13,263 nt of DNA from Thermoplasmata archaeon (lineage in GTDB: Archaea; Thermoplasmatota; Thermoplasmata; Thermoplasmatales; Thermoplasmataceae), in contig JAKAAK010000060.1 in NCBI GenBank assembly GCA_021797025.1, forward strand, positions 1 to 13,263, given 5' to 3'. The notes below the pieces were generated by a model, which searched no databases, was not told the DNA's origin, and saw only the letters and a list, made by a program, of their open reading frames with translations. A program made the position numbers and the translations under genes. Below, one piece after another: positions 1-8,090 of the stretch (position 1 is its first letter; each line of letters starts with the position of its first letter).

Positions 1-554
1 GGAAATTCAGAATCTCCCAGGTACTCTATCCTCTGCATTGCCGATTTGAAGTCAACCCCATCCCTGTTTTTTATTGCCCATAATTTTTCCCTGGGAATGT
101 TTCCGGTAAAACCATTGCTGCCCAGCATGGGCTGGTGGAATGCAGATCCCTCCTCCCCTGTAAAGGCTGCAACAACCAGTGTTTTCTTATTTTTGTATCC
201 AGATTCCTTTAATCTCAGCAGGACTTCAAGTGAACTGAATACACCCATGGCCCCATCGAACATCCCTCCATGGACTACAGAATCCAGATGTGATCCCATC
301 ATTATAATTCCAGGATCTGTACCCTGAAGTGTCACAAATATATTGCCGAAAACATCCACGAAGGGGTCGAATCCATTTTTTCTGCAGAGTTCAGTGAAAT
401 AATCCCTGGTCTTTTTGTCAGGGTCAGTACCGGCGGGCCTTGTAACGCCATCATCTGCCGTCAGGTCAATATATCTGGATATTTTTTTTCCATTTTCACG
501 ACCTATGGAACCCTGTTCTATAAGAATTTCCCTGATTCTTTCTCTGTTCTCCAT
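1..554 (-). CDS. M20-family N-carbamoyl-L-amino-acid hydrolase (HyuC/AmaB/allantoate amidohydrolase type), C-terminus cut by window edge
   Basis: Read on the minus strand from the ATG at 554, the frame stays open to the window edge (184 codons); the family is about 400 residues, so the C-terminal part is missing. Visible di-metal ligands of the M20 amidase group are H89 and D91 in GSHLDSV, D100 in GGMFDGAMG, and E134/E135 in GEEGSAF. By family knowledge these enzymes remove the carbamoyl group from N-carbamoyl-L-amino acids or related ureides, releasing CO2 and ammonia in the cytoplasm. The start codon directly follows the hydantoinase stop, and a strong Shine-Dalgarno sequence lies just upstream, so the two are surely one operon acting in sequence: ring opening, then decarbamoylation. 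The exact substrate (carbamoyl amino acid, ureidopropionate, allantoate) cannot be read from this part. Confidence 0.9.
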   Translation of the reverse strand, partial: MENRERIREILIEQGSIGRENGKKISRYIDLTADDGVTRPAGTDPDKKTRDYFTELCRKNGFDPFVDVFGNIFVTLQGTDPGIIMMGSHLDSVVHGGMFDGAMGVFSSLEVLLRLKESGYKNKKTLVVAAFTGEEGSAFHQPMLGSNGFTGNIPREKLWAIKNRDGVDFKSAMQRIEYLGDSEF

Positions 555-1925
555 TCATATCGCCTCCCTGCCAAGAAATTTTCCTCTCCTTCCAGTACCG
601 GTGAAGGTGTCATCCCGGGCAACGATTTCGCCTCCTGCCACTGTAAGGACAGGCCATCCCTGTGTTTTCATATGGCTGTATATCGCTATGTCGGTGCCCA
701 TATGGAGGTCTTCAGCCCTTAATCCATGTTCCATATTCTGGTCTATTACTGTTATGTCTGCATCACTGCCAATGGAAATGATTCCCTTTCTGGGATAAAG
801 ATTGAATATTCTGGCAGGTGATGTGCTTATTACATTAACGAACTGATCCAGTGTGATTCTCCCTTTCTGGACTCCTTCAGAAAACAGGAGTGGCAATCGT
901 GTTTCAATACCCGGTATTCCATTTGGCACCTTATTAAATGGCAGGTCTTTCTTCTGATCTGAAAGGAAAGGAACATGGTCAGACCCGACTGCCTGTATTT
1001 TCCCGGAAGATATAGCCTTCCACATCATTTCATTGTCCTCTTTCTTTCTCAGCGGTGGGCTGCATATGTATTCATTTCCATTCTTCCCCTTTAGGAAACT
1101 GTCGTCCAGTATGAGGTACTGTGGGCATGTCTCTCCATATATGTTAACTCCGTGCTTTCTGGCGTTGTCAATAATTTCCGGGGAATTTCTGGTAGAAAGA
1201 TGTACACAGTATACCTTTGCGCCTGAATCCCCTGCCATTACTGCTGAATCCGCAACGGCAACATCCTCGCTAACCGGGGGCTTGCTCAGAGCATGATATT
1301 CTGCATCGGTTTTCCACTCTTTCAGCAGCGCCTCCATGTTTCCCTCCAGGAAATCGTTGTTTTCCGCGTGTATCTGCACCATTATACCGTGTTTTTTTGC
1401 TGTATTCATCCCTTGAAGTATCTGGTAATTATTGGCATACCTACCAAGATTCTTATACGTTGTGAATATTTTTACAGCCATAACTCCAAGCTTCGATAAT
1501 TCAGAGAAAATGGTTTCCAGCCTCTCAGGGGAACTGAAATCCTCTGTTACCATCATGGGTTTTATTGTAAAATCCAGTGGGCTGCTATCTGAAAACCTCT
1601 TTATCTTGGATGCTGCTGCAGCAACAGTATCCTCATTCTTATTAGCCTGTGAAAAGTCAAGCACACTTGTGGTGCCTCCTATGGCGGCTGATTCTGTCCC
1701 ATTTTTAATGGTTCCAGCCCTAGAGTATCCTTCTATATGGGTGTGCGGGTCTACACCACCCGGTATTACTAATTTCCCCGATAGATTAATCTTTTTGTCG
1801 AAACCGGAAAATTCTGATATGATTCCAATAGCAGCGATTTTTCCGTCCTTTATCCCTATGGAAGTCCTCCTCAGTTCACCGTCGAGAAAAACGTTTCCAT
1901 CCTCCAGCACAAGGTCAAAGCTCAT
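555..1925 (-). CDS. Hydantoinase / dihydropyrimidinase (amidohydrolase superfamily)
   Basis: 456 residues, full length for D-hydantoinases and dihydropyrimidinases. Metal ligands are visible in order: H61 and H63 in DPHTH, K152 in VKIFTTYK (the lysine expected to be carbamylated and bridge two metals), H186 in QIHAEN, H242 in VHLST and D316 in GSDHVPF. The family opens the cyclic amide ring of hydantoins or dihydropyrimidines to N-carbamoyl products. The next gene on the strand is an N-carbamoyl-amino-acid hydrolase with zero spacing (stop 557-555, ATG 554), giving a two-step ureide-to-amino-acid route. The start at 1925 has a TATA-like box 19-28 bases upstream and no Shine-Dalgarno, as expected for a leaderless transcript. 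Allantoinase and dihydroorotase are related alternatives, but the KIFTTYK and GSDHVPF motifs fit hydantoinase best. Nearby hut genes suggest hydantoin-5-propionate as a candidate substrate (inference). Confidence 0.9.
   Translation of the reverse strand: MSFDLVLEDGNVFLDGELRRTSIGIKDGKIAAIGIISEFSGFDKKINLSGKLVIPGGVDPHTHIEGYSRAGTIKNGTESAAIGGTTSVLDFSQANKNEDTVAAAASKIKRFSDSSPLDFTIKPMMVTEDFSSPERLETIFSELSKLGVMAVKIFTTYKNLGRYANNYQILQGMNTAKKHGIMVQIHAENNDFLEGNMEALLKEWKTDAEYHALSKPPVSEDVAVADSAVMAGDSGAKVYCVHLSTRNSPEIIDNARKHGVNIYGETCPQYLILDDSFLKGKNGNEYICSPPLRKKEDNEMMWKAISSGKIQAVGSDHVPFLSDQKKDLPFNKVPNGIPGIETRLPLLFSEGVQKGRITLDQFVNVISTSPARIFNLYPRKGIISIGSDADITVIDQNMEHGLRAEDLHMGTDIAIYSHMKTQGWPVLTVAGGEIVARDDTFTGTGRRGKFLGREAI
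561..568 (-). promoter_or_regulatory. Shine-Dalgarno site of the M20 carbamoylase gene
   Basis: GGGAGGCG on the minus strand lies a few bases before the ATG at 554 and inside the end of the hydantoinase gene. It differs by one base from the archaeal consensus GGAGGTGA. It is the clearest ribosome binding site in the window; the first genes of transcripts here show none. This matches the leaderless-first, SD-internal pattern of archaeal operons and confirms the start choice. Confidence 0.75.
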
Positions 1926-1943
1926 GAAAATAAATATGTTATA

Positions 1944-1953
1944 ATTATATAAT
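1944..1953 (-). promoter_or_regulatory. TATA box of the hydantoinase-carbamoylase operon
   Basis: ATTATATAAT lies 19-28 bases before the ATG at 1925, the spacing of an archaeal TATA box for a leaderless transcript. It sits in the 156-base AT-rich spacer shared with the divergent pyruvate oxidase gene. Confidence 0.6.
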
Positions 1954-2050
1954 ACTTATTTATAGGAAGCAGTGCAGGTTAGATTTATGTTGTACTATAC
2001 CGGATAAAATTATTTTTATGTTAAAGCATAAATATTGATAAAAATTCAAA

Positions 2051-2062
2051 AATAATTTAAAC
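2051..2062 (+). promoter_or_regulatory. TATA box of the pyruvate oxidase gene
   Basis: AATAATTTAAAC lies 20-31 bases before the ATG at 2082. There is no purine-rich ribosome site between it and the start, so a leaderless transcript is likely. Confidence 0.5.
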
Positions 2063-2081
2063 AATGACTAAATATTAAATT

Positions 2082-3734
2082 ATGGCAACTGTGGCAGATA
2101 TAATCGTAAAAACACTGGTAAATTTCGGAGTAAATAGAATCTATGCTATACCCGGGGATTCACTGAATCCTATTGTTGATTCCATCAGAAGGAATCATGA
2201 CATTGATTATATCCAGGTGCGGCACGAGGAAGGCGGGGCACTCAGTGCATCATTTGAGTCTAAATATTCCGGCAGGCTATCTGCATGCATGGGAACCTCA
2301 GGGCCAGGGTCTGTGCATCTTTTAAATGGCCTTTACGACGCAAAGATGCAGCATGTACCGGTTATAGCACTAACGGGCCAGATAGAGACAGACCTCCTGG
2401 GGCATGAGTACTTTCAGGAAGTGGATCTTGTGAAGCTATTTGATGATGTATCGGTTTTCAATGCACGGATAGTGAATCCGGATAATGCCCAGTTTCTTGT
2501 ATGGAAGGCATGCAGGGAGGCAATTATCAAGGGAGGGGTTGGACATATAGACATGCCCGTTGATATTCTTAAGAAGGAATGCAGGGAGGAAGAATTATCC
2601 TACTACATAAATCCTGTTTCATACAGCCCCGATGGCATTGAGGAGGCAGAGAAACTGATTAATTCCAGCAACAGGCCTTTAATATTCATAGGTGGAGGAT
2701 CCAGGCAGTACCCAGATGAAATCAATAAATTTGCGGAAAAAATCGGTGCCCCTGTTGTCTATTCGCTGAATGGCAAGGGAACCCTGCCGGATAGTGACGA
2801 AAAGGTCATGGGGGGAATCGGGCTGCTTGGCACCAAGCCATCTGTAAAGGCCATAAACAATTCCGATCTGATAATATTCCTAGGAACTGTGTTTCCTTAT
2901 ACTGCCTTCCTGAAAAAGGTGAAAAATATACAGGTTAACAATAGAATAGAAGACCTAAACAGAATTATGAAGGCTGATTACTCTTATCTATGCGATATAA
3001 AATATTTCCTTGACAAAATAAATGTCCAGGCTAAAGAAGACAAATATTATTCTAAAATGAAGGATGAAAGAGATAAATGGTCCAGGGAGATGCAGAAAAA
3101 GGTATCTGACATGAGAAAGCCTCTGAGGGCGGAGGTGGTTGCAGATGCCATATCCCGGCGTTTGAAGGATGACGATATCATAATTGGCGATACAGGCAAT
3201 GTTACCCTGTGGGTCAACAGGTTTATAGAGGCAAAACATAACAATAAATTCTTCTTCTCATCATGGCTGGGCACCATGGGTGCTGGAATTCCCGGATCAA
3301 TAGGGCTGGCCTTGGCCTCTGGAAAAACGGTATACGGAATAATAGGTGACGGCAGTTTTGCAATGACCTCCATGGAAATTATAACGGCAATGAAGTATAA
3401 ACTTCCTGTCAAGTTAGTTGTTTTCGATAATAACATACTCGGGATGATCAAGCTTGAGGAGGAAGTTATGGGATATCCGGAATACGGTGTGGATCTTTAC
3501 AATCCTGACTTTTCTAAACTGGCAGAAGCCTCAGGGGCTACCGGCATAAGACTGGAAAACCTGGAGGACCTGGAAAGTAAAATGGATGAATTCTTTGTTT
3601 CAAAGGGCCCAACAGTGCTTGATGTTATAACAGAGACAGATGAAACTCCCATGCCCCCCAAGCTCGAATTCAACGTAGCAGCAAAATACATAACTTCAAT
3701 ACTCAGGGAGAAGCTCGAGCCAAAAGATGACTGA
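2082..3734 (+). CDS. poxB: ThDP-dependent pyruvate oxidase (pyruvate:quinone oxidoreductase, PoxB type)
   Basis: 550 residues with the three domains of the ThDP/FAD oxidase family. The N-terminal Pyr domain carries the catalytic glutamate region RHEEGGA (48-54) and GTSGPGSVHLLNGLYDA (71-87). The middle FAD-binding domain includes IFIGGGSR (201-208). The C-terminal PP domain has the ThDP-Mg motif GDGSFAM (422-428) ending in NN (450-451). The layout and segments such as VFDNNILGMI resemble E. coli PoxB more than acetolactate synthase. PoxB decarboxylates pyruvate to acetate and CO2 and passes electrons through FAD to membrane quinone. The protein is about 20 residues shorter than the 572-residue E. 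coli enzyme, whose C-terminal tail binds lipid, so membrane contact may differ. It stands alone, with its own promoter divergent from the hydantoinase operon. Acetolactate synthase or another 2-oxoacid decarboxylase is a less likely alternative. Confidence 0.82.
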   Translation: MATVADIIVKTLVNFGVNRIYAIPGDSLNPIVDSIRRNHDIDYIQVRHEEGGALSASFESKYSGRLSACMGTSGPGSVHLLNGLYDAKMQHVPVIALTGQIETDLLGHEYFQEVDLVKLFDDVSVFNARIVNPDNAQFLVWKACREAIIKGGVGHIDMPVDILKKECREEELSYYINPVSYSPDGIEEAEKLINSSNRPLIFIGGGSRQYPDEINKFAEKIGAPVVYSLNGKGTLPDSDEKVMGGIGLLGTKPSVKAINNSDLIIFLGTVFPYTAFLKKVKNIQVNNRIEDLNRIMKADYSYLCDIKYFLDKINVQAKEDKYYSKMKDERDKWSREMQKKVSDMRKPLRAEVVADAISRRLKDDDIIIGDTGNVTLWVNRFIEAKHNNKFFFSSWLGTMGAGIPGSIGLALASGKTVYGIIGDGSFAMTSMEIITAMKYKLPVKLVVFDNNILGMIKLEEEVMGYPEYGVDLYNPDFSKLAEASGATGIRLENLEDLESKMDEFFVSKGPTVLDVITETDETPMPPKLEFNVAAKYITSILREKLEPKDD

Positions 3735-3739
3735 GTTTT

Positions 3740-3812
3740 CATTATAATTCTCATTATAATAATGTTATTTTTGAGCCGTGGCGTAGTTTAATATATTATC
3801 TGGCATTATAAT
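3740..3812. repeat. Three copies of CATTATAAT before hutH
   Basis: CATTATAAT occurs at 3740-3748, 3752-3760 and 3804-3812. The second copy extends to an imperfect palindrome, CATTA-taa-TAATG (3752-3764). The third lies between the TATA box and the start codon of hutH. Short AT-rich repeats arise easily by chance in such a spacer, so an operator role is only a possibility. T-rich bases at 3764-3772 may end the pyruvate oxidase transcript. Confidence 0.35.
3787..3797 (+). promoter_or_regulatory. TATA box of hutH
   Basis: TTTAATATATT lies 20-30 bases before the ATG at 3817, the expected position for a leaderless transcript. No Shine-Dalgarno is present. Confidence 0.6.
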
Positions 3813-3816
3813 TATC

Positions 3817-5325
3817 ATGATTTACATTGACGGAAACAGCCTTAGCATAGAGGATGTAATTGCAGTTGCTGATAACGGGGAAAAGGCAGGGATAGCAGAT
3901 TCTGCCATGGAACAGATAAGAAAATCCAAGAGATCCTTAATGAAAATACTGGAATCTGGAAAGCCCGTATATGGTGTGAATACTGGGTTCGGGTCGCTTC
4001 TGAATGTAAACGTGGAAAAAAATAATACAGTACAGCTTCAGATAAACCTGATCAGGAGCCATTCCGCAGGAACCGGGGAGCCACTGGATAAAAGAACCGT
4101 GAAATCTATTATGCTTATAAGGGCAAACACACTGGTAAAGGGCTATTCCGGTGTATCAGAGGAGCTAATAAATTTCATACTCTTCATGATAAATGAAAGT
4201 ATAATCCCGGTTGTTCCCAGATATGGGTCTGTGGGTGCAAGTGGAGATCTTGCGCCACTGGCGCATATAGGCCTTGCAATAATGGGGGAAGGCGATGTAT
4301 TCTACAACGGAAAAAGAATGAATTCAGGTGAGGTGTTCAGGCAGCTTGGGAAAAAGCCATACAGCTATGGAGAGAAGGAGGGTGTGGCACTGATAAACGG
4401 CACTTCCGTCATTTGCGGCATACTGGCACTGGAGGTGAAAAAATCGGAGAGATTAATAGGTAAAGCTCTGGGTTCATTTGCCCTCGCCTTCGAAGGCCTT
4501 TCTGGTACGGACAGGGCATTCACGGAGTGGGCGCTTGCATCCAGGCCGCATGAGGGTCAGCAGCTTATTGGAAGGGCCCTTAGAAAACTCTTCAAGGACA
4601 GTGCCATAGTTGAAAATGCAAGGAAAGTAAAGGTTCAGGATGCATATTCGCTCCGGTGCACCCCGCAGGTGTACGGAGCGGTATGGGACACAGTAGAATA
4701 TGTCAGAAAGGTGTTAACCACAGAAATAAATTCCGCAACCGATAACCCGCTGCTCATGGATGATGAGTATATTTCCACCGGAAATTTTCATGGAGAGCCC
4801 GTTGCAATGGCATCTGACTTTCTTGCAATAGCCATGACTGATTTCGGGAATATGGTTGAGAGGCGCCTGGCCCGTATTGTGGACACAAACCTCAGCGGGC
4901 TTCCCCCGTTCCTGGTCAGGGATTACGGCCTGAACTCCGGGTACATGATACCCCAGTATACGGCAGCCGCCCTGTGCAATGTCAATAAAACTCTGGTACA
5001 TCCCAATTCGGCTGATACTATACCCACATCAGCAAATCAGGAGGACCATGTGAGCATGGGTACAAATGCGGCATTGAAGCTTGTGGAAATCAACAGAAAT
5101 GTGGAAACCATAGTCGCAATAGAATACCTTTTAGGTGCACAGGCACTAGAGTTCAGGAAACTTGAACCCTCAAGGGCCACAATGGAAATTTATAGCAAAA
5201 TAAGGGAAATAGTGAAGCCACTGGATCATGACCGCCCCTCAACAGATGATATAAATACAATATGCAGCATGATGGAAACAGAATCTTTCAGGAATTTTAT
5301 AATAGAAAAAACAGGATTCTATTGA
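3817..5325 (+). CDS. hutH: Histidine ammonia-lyase (histidase)
   Basis: 502 residues, the usual length for bacterial-type histidases. The A141-S142-G143 triad in GSVGASGDLAPLAH forms the MIO electrophile by self-cyclisation. Other family signatures are Y52 in YGVNTGFGSL, H82 in IRSHSAGTGEPL, DAYSLRCTPQVYGA and TDNPL. The pattern H82 in SHSAG followed by GTGEPL favours histidase over phenylalanine or tyrosine ammonia-lyase. The enzyme removes ammonia from L-histidine to give trans-urocanate in the cytoplasm, step one of histidine degradation. The next step, urocanate hydratase, is encoded about 6 kb away on the other strand, and glutamate formiminotransferase follows 42 bases downstream. The start has a well-placed TATA box and a typical N-terminus for the family. 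Confidence 0.95.
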   Translation: MIYIDGNSLSIEDVIAVADNGEKAGIADSAMEQIRKSKRSLMKILESGKPVYGVNTGFGSLLNVNVEKNNTVQLQINLIRSHSAGTGEPLDKRTVKSIMLIRANTLVKGYSGVSEELINFILFMINESIIPVVPRYGSVGASGDLAPLAHIGLAIMGEGDVFYNGKRMNSGEVFRQLGKKPYSYGEKEGVALINGTSVICGILALEVKKSERLIGKALGSFALAFEGLSGTDRAFTEWALASRPHEGQQLIGRALRKLFKDSAIVENARKVKVQDAYSLRCTPQVYGAVWDTVEYVRKVLTTEINSATDNPLLMDDEYISTGNFHGEPVAMASDFLAIAMTDFGNMVERRLARIVDTNLSGLPPFLVRDYGLNSGYMIPQYTAAALCNVNKTLVHPNSADTIPTSANQEDHVSMGTNAALKLVEINRNVETIVAIEYLLGAQALEFRKLEPSRATMEIYSKIREIVKPLDHDRPSTDDINTICSMMETESFRNFIIEKTGFY

Positions 5326-5333
5326 TGTTTTCC

Positions 5334-5346
5334 TATAATTTAATAT
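5334..5346 (+). promoter_or_regulatory. Possible TATA box of the formiminotransferase gene
   Basis: TATAATTTAATAT lies 22-34 bases before the ATG at 5368, inside the 42-base gap after hutH. It suggests the gene has its own leaderless transcript, though read-through from hutH is equally possible. Confidence 0.45.
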
Positions 5347-5367
5347 CGAACCTTATTATAAATATGC

Positions 5368-6264
5368 ATGAAGCTTGTAGAAATGGTTCCGAATTTCAGT
5401 GATGGAAGAAATAAAGATATCATCACCCTTCTGGAAAATGCAGTAAAGGAAACGCAGGATGCCAAACTGCTTGACACAGAAATGGATTACGATCACAACC
5501 GAAGTGTCATCACTGTTGTTGTAACTCTTGAAAATGCTGCTGGGCTGGCCTACCGGCTTATAAAAATTGCTGCTGAAAATATCGATATGGGCACACACGC
5601 CGGGGTTCATCCGAGGTTCGGTGCAACAGACGTTATGCCATTTATCCCCCTGGAGGATACAACAATGGATGAATGTGTAAAAGTATCACATGAAGTGGGA
5701 AAGCTTGTTGGGGAGAAACTGGGCATCCCTGTTTTCATGTACGCAAATTCTGCACTGTCCCCTGAGAGGAAAAGCCTTGAAAATATACGCAATAAAAGCT
5801 TCCAGATTGAACAGCTCAGGGAATCCATAGGTTCCGGGAGATACATACCAGACTACGGCCCGTCCATTGTTGGCAGTGCAGGATCAACCATTATTGGCGC
5901 AAGGGATATCCTTGTAGCATGGAATATATACCTTAACACAGATAACATTCATGTGGGGCGAAAAATTGCATCCGCCATCAGAGGCAGGGACGGTGGCTTT
6001 GCATATGTAAAATCACTGGCTCTCTTCATACAGGAGAAGAAAATGGTCCAGATTTCAATGAATCTGGTGAATTACAGAAAAAATCCACTGTACCGCATCT
6101 TCGAGGCTGTTAAGGCCGAGGCATCCAGATATGGAATATCCATAGCGGGGTCAGAATTCATAGGAATGGTGCCCAGAGAAGCTCTTGTTGAATCCTTCAA
6201 CTACTATATGATGTCCGATCTTAAAAATAATAATGTGCTGGATTTTCGTGCTGGAAAAATTTGA
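5368..6264 (+). CDS. ftcD: Glutamate formiminotransferase, single-domain
   Basis: 298 residues, equal to the transferase half of mammalian FTCD; no cyclodeaminase domain follows. The start MKLVEMVPNFSDGR matches the family N-terminus, which fixes the ATG at 5368. An ATG four bases earlier is out of frame and stops after 12 codons. The signature THAGVHPRFGATDVMPF (76-92) contains H81, which corresponds by position to the catalytic histidine of the pig enzyme. The enzyme moves the formimino group of N-formimino-L-glutamate to tetrahydrofolate, releasing glutamate: the last step of one histidine-degradation branch. It lies 42 bases after hutH on the same strand and ends two bases from the convergent aminotransferase gene. 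A separate cyclodeaminase would be needed to recycle the cofactor; none is visible here. Confidence 0.92.
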   Translation: MKLVEMVPNFSDGRNKDIITLLENAVKETQDAKLLDTEMDYDHNRSVITVVVTLENAAGLAYRLIKIAAENIDMGTHAGVHPRFGATDVMPFIPLEDTTMDECVKVSHEVGKLVGEKLGIPVFMYANSALSPERKSLENIRNKSFQIEQLRESIGSGRYIPDYGPSIVGSAGSTIIGARDILVAWNIYLNTDNIHVGRKIASAIRGRDGGFAYVKSLALFIQEKKMVQISMNLVNYRKNPLYRIFEAVKAEASRYGISIAGSEFIGMVPREALVESFNYYMMSDLKNNNVLDFRAGKI

Positions 6265-6266
6265 AT

Positions 6267-7214
6267 TTATTTATTTTTTACATATTCCCTTATTGCGGAT
6301 ATCAGAATATTGTTTTCCTCAGCAGTTCCAATCGTAATTCTGGACCTGTCCTTTACAAGTGGAAGCTTCCTTATATGTATTCCTTTGCCTGCAAGGTAAT
6401 CATAAAGGTCTTTTTTCAGCATAAGGAAGTTTGTATCACTATTGTAGGCTATTCCATCCAATTCACCATACACCCTCTTCCTTTCGCTAACTATATAATT
6501 TACCTTTTCCTCTATAAGGTGATAGTTTTCCATCATAATCTCTGCAAGCTTTGCAGACAGTATATTCATATAAAAAGGTGCCTGCAATTTTTTCAACCCT
6601 GCCATGAGGTCACTGTTTGCCATTCCATAGCCCACACGCATTCCAGCCAGGCTGAAGGCCTTTGAAAACGTTCTCAGAATTATGAGATTGTCATATTTCC
6701 TTATCAGGTCTGTGTAATCCTCTCCAGAAAATTCATAATAGGCATTGTCCAGAACTGTTGTTACACCGGACTCCAGGACAGTTTTAATACTATCCCTGCC
6801 TATAAGGTTTCCAGTTGGATTGTTCGGGGAGCAAATAATAACCAGCTTTGCATCCCTGTGCTTTATAATTTCAGGGGCGTTCAATGAAAAATCATCATTC
6901 AAGGGGACATCAATTGCACTGTGCCCGTAATTGTTTGCATAGAATGAATACATTTCAAACGTGGGAGGGCTTATTACAATATCACCGGCTGCTCTTTTTA
7001 TAAGCATGTCAAGAAGCTCGTCACTGCCATTTGCTGCTATTATTCTTTCTGTCCCGAGACCGGTGAACCTTCCTAGGCCCTCAATGAGTGATGGCAGGCC
7101 CTTTTCCGGATACCTGTTGAAATCTGCATTTTTCACATAATCTATGAATTTCTCTTTTATGGCGTCCGGTATGTTGAATGGATTCTCATTTTTATCCAGG
7201 TATATTTCTTTCAT
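6267..7214 (-). CDS. PLP-dependent class I/II aminotransferase, histidinol-phosphate aminotransferase (HisC)-like
   Basis: 315 residues, somewhat shorter than typical HisC (about 350). Fold-type I aminotransferase signatures are clear: LDKNENPF (6-13) as in HisC, SPNNPTG (129-135), D156 in VLDNAYYEF (PLP ring nitrogen contact) and the Schiff-base lysine K185 in RTFSKAFSLAGMRVGY. HisC converts imidazole acetol phosphate to histidinol phosphate with glutamate as amino donor. In archaea, HisC-like enzymes also act as aromatic aminotransferases, so the substrate is open. It follows the LysX-type ligase by 29 bases, with TTTAATAATTAT at 7231-7242 as a possible promoter of its own. The linkage suggests a shared biosynthetic task, perhaps transamination in lysine or another amino-acid pathway (inference). 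No other his biosynthesis gene is in the window. It converges with ftcD, two bases between stops. Confidence 0.82.
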   Translation of the reverse strand: MKEIYLDKNENPFNIPDAIKEKFIDYVKNADFNRYPEKGLPSLIEGLGRFTGLGTERIIAANGSDELLDMLIKRAAGDIVISPPTFEMYSFYANNYGHSAIDVPLNDDFSLNAPEIIKHRDAKLVIICSPNNPTGNLIGRDSIKTVLESGVTTVLDNAYYEFSGEDYTDLIRKYDNLIILRTFSKAFSLAGMRVGYGMANSDLMAGLKKLQAPFYMNILSAKLAEIMMENYHLIEEKVNYIVSERKRVYGELDGIAYNSDTNFLMLKKDLYDYLAGKGIHIRKLPLVKDRSRITIGTAEENNILISAIREYVKNK

Positions 7215-7243
7215 AAACTGATATTTTAAGATAATTATTAAAC

Positions 7244-8068
7244 TTAATCCAGTGTTTTCAGATATTCGGCAATATCTCTTATTATGGAATTACCGTACAC
7301 TCTTGATGCACCCCTGAATTCAACCCTTGAATTTACCTCATGGACAGTAATCCCCGCTTCTGACTCCATGGCATCTATTCCTATTATTCCCGGTCCGAAA
7401 AGGTCAGAAACTTTCATGATAATTTCCGTTTCCTCCCTTCCGAGAACTGCTTTTTCAACCCTGCCGCCCAGGTAAAGGTTGGTTTTCCAGCCCTCTCCAG
7501 AGTACCTGTATATGGACGCTGAAATCCTGCCTCCTACCATTATCACCCTTATGTCCCTTGGGGGCCTTTTGACAAAGCGCTGGATATAATATGAATTCTC
7601 CGCAACCATATCGTTCATGGAAAATACTGTTTCAGCCATGTTTGCATCCCTTATGAGGGAAATCATCCTGCCCCAGCTTCCTGTAGCCGGCTTGAATACC
7701 ACAGGGTATCCCATATCACCTGCCGCATCCATGGCACTGTCATGGGAAAATGACATTACAGTCTCAGGCGTATTGATTCCATTCCTGTAAAGAAATGATG
7801 TTGTAAATGCCTTGTTTCCGGCAATATTGAACGTATTGAATGAATTTACCGTTTCTATCCCATGAGACTCCAGGATATATGAGTAATACAGTGACCTTTT
7901 TGCACTCATGCATCTTATAACGGCCGGGCCATTAATATCAATATCTTCTGTTAGGTTCAGTGGATGATCTTTTGCATTTATAAGGTTTAGTTTTATTCCA
8001 TCGCCCTGTAGTTCCTTAATTATCTGCTTTTCCTCCCAGGCTATGGAATCGTAAATGAAATTGAGCAT
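7244..8068 (-). CDS. lysX: RimK/LysX-family ATP-grasp amino-acid ligase
   Basis: 274 residues, usual for LysX/ArgX. The N-terminus MLNFIYDSIAWEEK and the segments RCMSAKRSLYYSYILESHG (52-70) and ETVNSF (72-77) follow the LysX pattern. The ATP-grasp core shows K126 in VVFKP, the glycine-rich GSWGRM (130-135), and Mg-ATP ligands D232 in GIDAMES, E244 and N246 in HEVNSRVEF. LysX ligates the amino group of 2-aminoadipate (or glutamate, for ArgX) to the C-terminal glutamate of the carrier LysW, protecting it during lysine or arginine synthesis. The specificity stretch EFRGASRVYGN (250-260) differs from the EFKNSV pattern I associate with classical LysX, so the substrate is uncertain. No LysW-like small zinc protein is present here. 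First gene of a two-gene unit with the HisC-like aminotransferase. Other RimK-type glutamate ligases such as MptN are an alternative. Confidence 0.75.
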   Translation of the reverse strand: MLNFIYDSIAWEEKQIIKELQGDGIKLNLINAKDHPLNLTEDIDINGPAVIRCMSAKRSLYYSYILESHGIETVNSFNTFNIAGNKAFTTSFLYRNGINTPETVMSFSHDSAMDAAGDMGYPVVFKPATGSWGRMISLIRDANMAETVFSMNDMVAENSYYIQRFVKRPPRDIRVIMVGGRISASIYRYSGEGWKTNLYLGGRVEKAVLGREETEIIMKVSDLFGPGIIGIDAMESEAGITVHEVNSRVEFRGASRVYGNSIIRDIAEYLKTLD

Positions 8069-8090
8069 AAGCCATTAATTTTTTTGGATT

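Noticed and set aside
415..798. Plus-strand open frame of 127 codons over the hydantoinase/carbamoylase junction
   Set aside because: It is antisense to two genes with complete catalytic motifs and shows no domain pattern of its own.
3047..3451. Minus-strand open frame of 134 codons inside the pyruvate oxidase gene
   Set aside because: It covers the ThDP-binding motif in antisense and has no recognisable domain or promoter.
2082..3734. Acetolactate synthase as the identity of the ThDP enzyme
   Set aside because: The PP-domain and N-terminal segments follow E. coli PoxB more closely, and no regulatory subunit or branched-chain gene is adjacent.
6261..6665. Plus-strand open frame of 134 codons after the formiminotransferase gene
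   Set aside because: It is the antisense of the HisC-like aminotransferase C-terminus, rich in Phe, Tyr and Cys as expected for a shadow frame.
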